From Hydractinia symbiolongicarpus (taxonomy: Eukaryota; Cnidaria; Hydrozoa; Anthoathecata; Hydractiniidae), in the NCBI RefSeq assembly GCF_029227915.1, contig NC_079886.1:6200001-6264000 (forward strand): DNA of 64,000 bases. Reading direction: 5' to 3'. Under the pieces are notes generated by a model that saw nothing but the letters and a program-made list of their open reading frames with translations, was not told where the DNA came from and ran no database searches. A program made the translations under genes and the position numbers. Shown here piece after piece: positions 59,925-64,000 of the stretch. Numbering within the stretch: position 1 is the first letter of the stretch; each line of letters opens with the position of its first letter.

Positions 59925-60965
59925 ATACTATGCAAGACCACAATCCTGAGAGATTTCAATTGAGAACAAATTAATGACAAAATTATGGAAATAAACAACT
60001 TCCATCCCAACCTAAAGTTTACCGTGGAAAGAGAACAAAAAGGCAGTATTCCATTTCTGGACACGCGAATCATACACAAAGGCGAGAATTTAACATCAAC
60101 GTAGTATAGGAAAGCTAGTAACATAGGAATTAAAATGAACTTCAACTCGCTAAGCGTTTCGTAGTAACCGTTCTGGTGTATAGGATTCATTACGCATTGA
60201 GTACTTGGAAGAATTTTCATCAAAGTCTCTTGAACGCAAAATTTCTCCTTGAGAATAACCAGTACCCTCCATCGTTTTACGAATAAATTATCGAGAAGAC
60301 CCTGAAAAAGATATACCGACTGAAACCACCTACGGTAGAAGAAAGTTACAACGAAGAAGCAGAGAGAAAACTTGGCTTTCTTCAATATCAAGAAAAGGTG
60401 ACGGAGAAATTTGAACGCTCGTTAAAACGCATTAATGCACCCTGCAAAATGGTCTCCACAATTAAGAAAATAAAATCTGTTCCACCATCATTGAAAGCAC
60501 CTGTGGCGAAGCCTATGCAGAGCGGTTTAGTGTACAAAATAATGTGTTCACGATGTCTATCGTGTTATGTGGGGCAGACTACCCGACCTCTTTTAACCCG
60601 TATCAAAAAGCATAAATATACTGCCGTGGGACTTCTTTCAAGGTATGTAATGTGGAGCTATCAATCAATCATGCAGAAATTATGGCAAAATCGATTAAGT
60701 CGGAATATCATTTAATGTCACTGGAGGCACTTTTCGTTCGGGAAATAAAGCCTAAAATAAACACAAAGGACGAGTTTAAAAGCCGTGAATTAGTAATAAA
60801 AAAAGTAATGACTTTTTAATCATTTAATACATTTTTACTAGTGTGTAGTGTATGTAGGTAGATGTTGATATGTGATGTGAATACCTTTTATTTAGTAGTT
60901 TTACTGTTTTTAAACTTTTACTTATAGCCTGATGATAAAGTAATACTTCGAAATATATTGCTAAA
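59925..60965 (+). mobile_element. Penelope-like element relic with GIY-YIG end
   Basis: Degraded frames read NNFHPNLKFTVEREQKGSIP then FLDTRI (reverse transcriptase thumb region), LERAKFLL-like text and, in an open stretch at 60398-60715, SGLVYKIMCSRCLSCYVGQT, TRPLLTRIKKHK and, in another frame, SLEALFVREIKPKINT. YVGQT-R-R-H with a CxxC is the Penelope GIY-YIG endonuclease pattern. Several stops (e.g. about 60103, 60162) make it dead. It begins only about 50 bp after the Tigger right end. Confidence 0.75.
60929..60953 (+). ncRNA. Hammerhead-ribozyme-like motif at a Penelope-like 3' end
   Basis: CTGATGA at 60929-60935, a short AAGTA/TACTT stem, then CGAAAT (GAAA 60950-60953). The core words fit a hammerhead, but stem II is short and has unpaired bases at its base. 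The location downstream of the GIY-YIG relic fits the known occurrence of hammerheads in Penelope-like elements. Confidence 0.45.
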
Positions 60966-60999
60966 ATAAAAACTAAATAATAACCAACATTTTAAGAAT

Positions 61000-61257
61000 T
61001 TTAAGCAAGTATTTGATATGTCCCTGGCTATATCTGATAAAGATTACCCCCATGGTTCTTTACTTACAGAGTTGTGCAATTTAAAGCGTATAATTCCAAA
61101 AACGGCAAATGGGCAGGTCTTGATATTAACCATTGGTTACCTAGCAGGCTGCAAGAACGTCCTCATCAAAAGGGTGATAGTACGTTTTACTTTTGCAGTT
61201 ATAAGAAAAGCTGTTTTTTATGACGTTGTTACAACTGCAATTTTCAAGCTATAGCTA
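61000..61257 (+). other. Open frame, possible exon
   Basis: An ATG at 61018 opens 78 codons beginning MSLAISDKDYPHGSLLTELC. An alternative frame in the second half reads NGKWAGLDINHWLPSRLQ. Either could be part of the possible OTU-like gene around it, but splice borders are unclear. Confidence 0.25.
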
Positions 61258-61613
61258 GCTAGCTGTACCAAACATGGAAACTCGAGCTAAATATTTATGG
61301 TAAAATTATACAGTTTAGTCTTTATTTTTTCTACTTTTTATACTTCAGAAGCGCCATATTTTATAAAAGAGCAATATGTATTGTTTCCTCCAAAATAGCA
61401 TTAATATCTTGCAACAAGTGTCACATCCTCATTTTCGTAGCCATTTTTACCACTTTCGTGCTCTTATATTTGGGCCAATACCTTTTTTTCTTTTACTTAC
61501 GGCCGGAATCGCGTACCCAAACTATTCTTTTTCTTGTGACTAAGAAACGTTTCCTAATCCTTACATGTAAAAAAACATAAAACTTGAATATTTCCATCAT
61601 AAAAACCATTTAG

Positions 61614-61842
61614 GAAAAAAAAAATCAAAGAGAAAGTTCAAAAAGGCTACTGCTACCCACATGGTCCCCAAAACATCCCTGATCGGCCAGAACTTTATGT
61701 TCTATTCATGAACGGCGAATATTATTATGGGGATAACTTTTCACAATGGTGTATGGAAATTATGCAGTTTTTAGAAAAGTGCCAAAAGAAAAAAAGGTGC
61801 AGCACATTCATCTTGAACAAAATGTGGCCATTACTAAAGTGA
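61614..61842 (+). CDS. Candidate terminal exon, unknown protein
   Basis: After a 'ccatttag' acceptor, a frame of about 75 codons runs to TGA at 61840-61842 with coding-like composition: VQKGYCYPHGPQNIPDRPEL, then YVLFMNGEYYYGDNFSQWCM. The family is not recognised. It could be the last exon of the gene whose first exons lie at 57.1-57.6 kb, with the Tigger and Penelope insertions in between. A Helitron remnant begins right after the stop. Confidence 0.35.
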
Positions 61843-61844
61843 TT

Positions 61845-61975
61845 AATCGGTAGGTCATGGATAAATCCACAGGTTCGCCCCTTTTTTATCACATTTCGTG
61901 TCTTTCGTAAAACGATTTTAACTTTGCGTTACAAACAGACGGACGCACTACGCGTACTATTAACAAATAGATAAT
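61845..61975 (-). mobile_element. Degraded Helitron copy
   Basis: Contains 'atggataaatccacaggttc', 'atcacatttcgtgt' and 'acaaacagacggacg', matching the local family in reverse orientation with many changes. Confidence 0.45.
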
Positions 61976-63727
61976 GATCTACAGTATACCACATACCCGG
62001 CAGTAGAAATGAAAGGCTCGCTTAAGGTTAGGGGTGGACTAAAGATTTAGTTTCAACCCAAAATTTTTTACTAAGACAATACTTAGGTTGTAATATCGTA
62101 CCGTTTCATGCATACCATTGACCTTGGTATAATATTTTAAAAATTTGCATTGGGAAACAGAATTTCTAATCCAACAGTAAAATTAAAACAGAAACCAGCA
62201 CAGTGATTACGGAAGACGAAATTGGACAACATCAATTTTTATGCAACATTACGAGAAGATTTCAGAAAAAACTCACAGCATGTTGCATAGATTTATAATA
62301 GTAGCCAAGGAAATCGTAGGCAAATATTTATAAATTACCGGAAGTGGAAACCGATTGAATCTGACGGAGAATGAAAAACAACAAACGGAGTGTAATTTTA
62401 AGGATCTACCAATCATTAAACGAATGTGGCAGGCACGTACGCATGACGTTTTCAACATTTAATGATTTTATGTAATCATTTACCCATTAAATTACATTTT
62501 ATTTCTGCAATTACAAAACTATGAATTTCCTTTCTATTTAATAACACAAATATAAAATGTATAACGTCAACTTTGCCATTTGAGACTTTTTGGCGTCCGT
62601 ATCCTTGCATTGTTTAACATATGAAAGGAATAACCACAAAATGAAATGTTGATCTGTTGCTTGAATAACCTTATTAAATTCTTGATTTAATCACTAGCGT
62701 TAAAAATCATTAAATGTGGAAAAAGGTGTATGGAAACCAGATTTTAACAGAGTGTTTATCAAACGTCATATGATAGATAAATTCGGAAAACAGTTATTTT
62801 GTATTCGCTTTGTGTAAGAAGTGGTGAAAGTTTCCTTCTTGTGTGATTGTGTTGGAAATGTAGCGATGAAAAAATTGTTTTGTTTGTTCATAGTGTCAAA
62901 AGAAACGTTTTTCTACTCCTTTGCACCTATTTGCATTTATTCTTCCAATAATTGGAAGAATAAATGCAAATAAATGCATAATCTTACAGATATGGAAGAT
63001 ATTAAATTAGGTATCCAGATATTAAACAAACATATTCGCCCACACGCCATTATAAAGGATTGAATGTGATTGGACGTTTGCAGATCGAATGATTTTGCTT
63101 TATTAATAACGGTTTTTTTTATAATAGTTGCCGAAATACGGTATTGGGGGAGAGGAATTGAGTTAAAAAAACCATCTTGGTATTTGCACTTTGTCTAAAA
63201 AATGCACTGGTCATTGGTTTGAGAAAGATTTACATACTTTAATCTCAGAATTTTTTGTGATTAGAATTCAAAACATGCGAAAAAGTTTTCCAAATAAAAT
63301 TCCAAATAAAATTTTCGTTAACTTTTTTAGTTGCAGATTCGTGGTGTATTTTTCCTTACTATTAAACAATCTATAAAATTACTCGAATAGCATGATTAAA
63401 AAAAAGAAACAGAGCAAGAAATATGGAGAAAAATAAGGAAGAGAGGAAAACCCTAGTAAAAAGTTTTTTGCAATCCTGGTGAAAATGTAGAGGCCGGGTA
63501 GCTAATAACTTTGTCGCCTCCACTAATTATGTAGGCCATCTTCTGTTGTATTCGTGCGTTTTGAACTTCTCAAAAGTCATTTATAGTATCAAGGGCAGTG
63601 TTAGGACTTAAGTTTTCCGGTTATATGCAAACAAAAAGATGTGCTTATCGTTAATAACTTTAAATATAGGACTCTCGCGAATTTGTATGTCAAGGCGTAC
63701 TGCCAAGATGCGTGATTAACTGATTTT
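61976..63727. other. Non-coding stretch
   Basis: No supported gene. It contains a perfect 21-bp inverted repeat at 62929-62971, listed separately. Confidence 0.4.
62929..62971. repeat. Perfect 21-bp inverted repeat with one-base centre
   Basis: ATTTGCATTTATTCTTCCAA plus T (62929-62949), a single A, then its exact reverse complement (62951-62971). Confidence 0.9.
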
Positions 63728-63730
63728 AAA

Positions 63731-63863
63731 CTAGTTGGTGAGCAGTGGATAAATTCACTAGAAGATCCATCCTATATTTACCGCATTTCGTGTGTCTCGT
63801 TACTGCGGTTGTCATTTTGCGTGACAGGCAGACAGACGTATACGGGTATTGTAATATAGACTG
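63731..63863 (-). mobile_element. Helitron subfamily A copy, first of a tandem pair
   Basis: On the minus strand it begins TCTATATTACAATACCCGTA and carries the shared GTCTGTC and AAATGCGGTA words. The terminal hairpin region is weakened. It abuts the next copy without spacer. Confidence 0.65.
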
Positions 63864-64000
63864 GTCGTTAACCCATGAAAAAATCCACGGGGTCACCCGT
63901 CCTTTATATATCGCATTTCGTGTTTCCGTCACAGGACGCATCTTTCGCGCGCAGACGGATGGTATACGGCTGTTATTAAAGAGATGTTAACGTTGCTCGT
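63864..64000 (-). mobile_element. Helitron-like subfamily B copy, second of a tandem pair, runs off the window
   Basis: Starts CTGGTCGTTAACCCATG and has a hairpin-like tail (ATCCACGGGGT). The body CGTGTTTCCGTCACAGGACG and GGCTGTTATTAAAG matches the 35.5-kb copy. The other end is outside the window or undefined. Confidence 0.55.

Noticed and set aside
1-64000. CRISPR arrays, operons, rRNA genes
   Set aside because: Repeats present are minisatellites or transposons; gene structure is eukaryotic throughout.

Overview
This is animal nuclear DNA: AT-rich, with small GT-AG introns, single-exon genes nested in introns, and many transposon relics. Two intronless DEG/ENaC channel genes of the hydrozoan HyNaC type, together with the gene and transposon mix, suggest a cnidarian, probably a hydrozoan. 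This is inferred from gene content only. There are no bacterial operons, CRISPR arrays, phage genes or rRNA genes.

Layout. (1) 1-2.4 kb: non-coding DNA with a degenerate 'GTATGGCACACTCC' repeat field holding a small MITE, then a promoter-like GC palindrome and CRE. (2) 2.4-6.8 kb, + strand: a multi-exon RAG1-like gene. It has an N-terminal RAG1-type zinc region and RING, then a core in which the three acidic catalytic positions and a CxxC...H...H zinc site of RAG1 can be picked out. It carries at least two reading-frame lesions. (3) 7.7-10.6 kb: a complete PIF/Harbinger transposon with matching TIRs, a TTA duplication, a transposase with all three acidic residues and a MADF/Myb-like partner gene. 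(4) 12.3-14.8 kb: an inverted SINE pair and a foldback element with Helitron pieces inside. (5) 15.5-40.2 kb, + strand: a 23-exon SHPRH gene (SNF2 ATPase, PHD and RING ubiquitin ligase). I spliced it by hand and all phases agree, giving 1508 codons plus stop. Its introns hold a LINE tail, a TIR element, Helitrons and two antisense DEG/ENaC genes. (6) 41.0-43.8 kb, - strand: a two-exon, type II membrane, glycosyltransferase-like gene. (7) 42.8-47.3 kb: Penelope-like debris, a 22-bp minisatellite with a 66-bp higher-order period, and a Harbinger fragment. (8) 47.9-52.3 kb, - strand: the seven-transmembrane part of a class B/adhesion-type GPCR in eight exons. Its extracellular exons lie upstream and are unresolved. 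(9) 57.1-61.8 kb: exons of a possible OTU-like gene. Between them lie a dead Tigger/pogo element with intact TIRs and a Penelope-like relic with a GIY-YIG end. (10) 61.8-64 kb: Helitron copies, including the same tandem pair seen at 35.4 kb.

The host genes do not form one pathway: SHPRH acts in DNA damage tolerance, while the DEG/ENaC, GPCR and glycosyltransferase-like genes are membrane proteins. The most notable item is the RAG1-like gene. Exon borders come from reading splice sites and frames by eye; no alignment or search was run.
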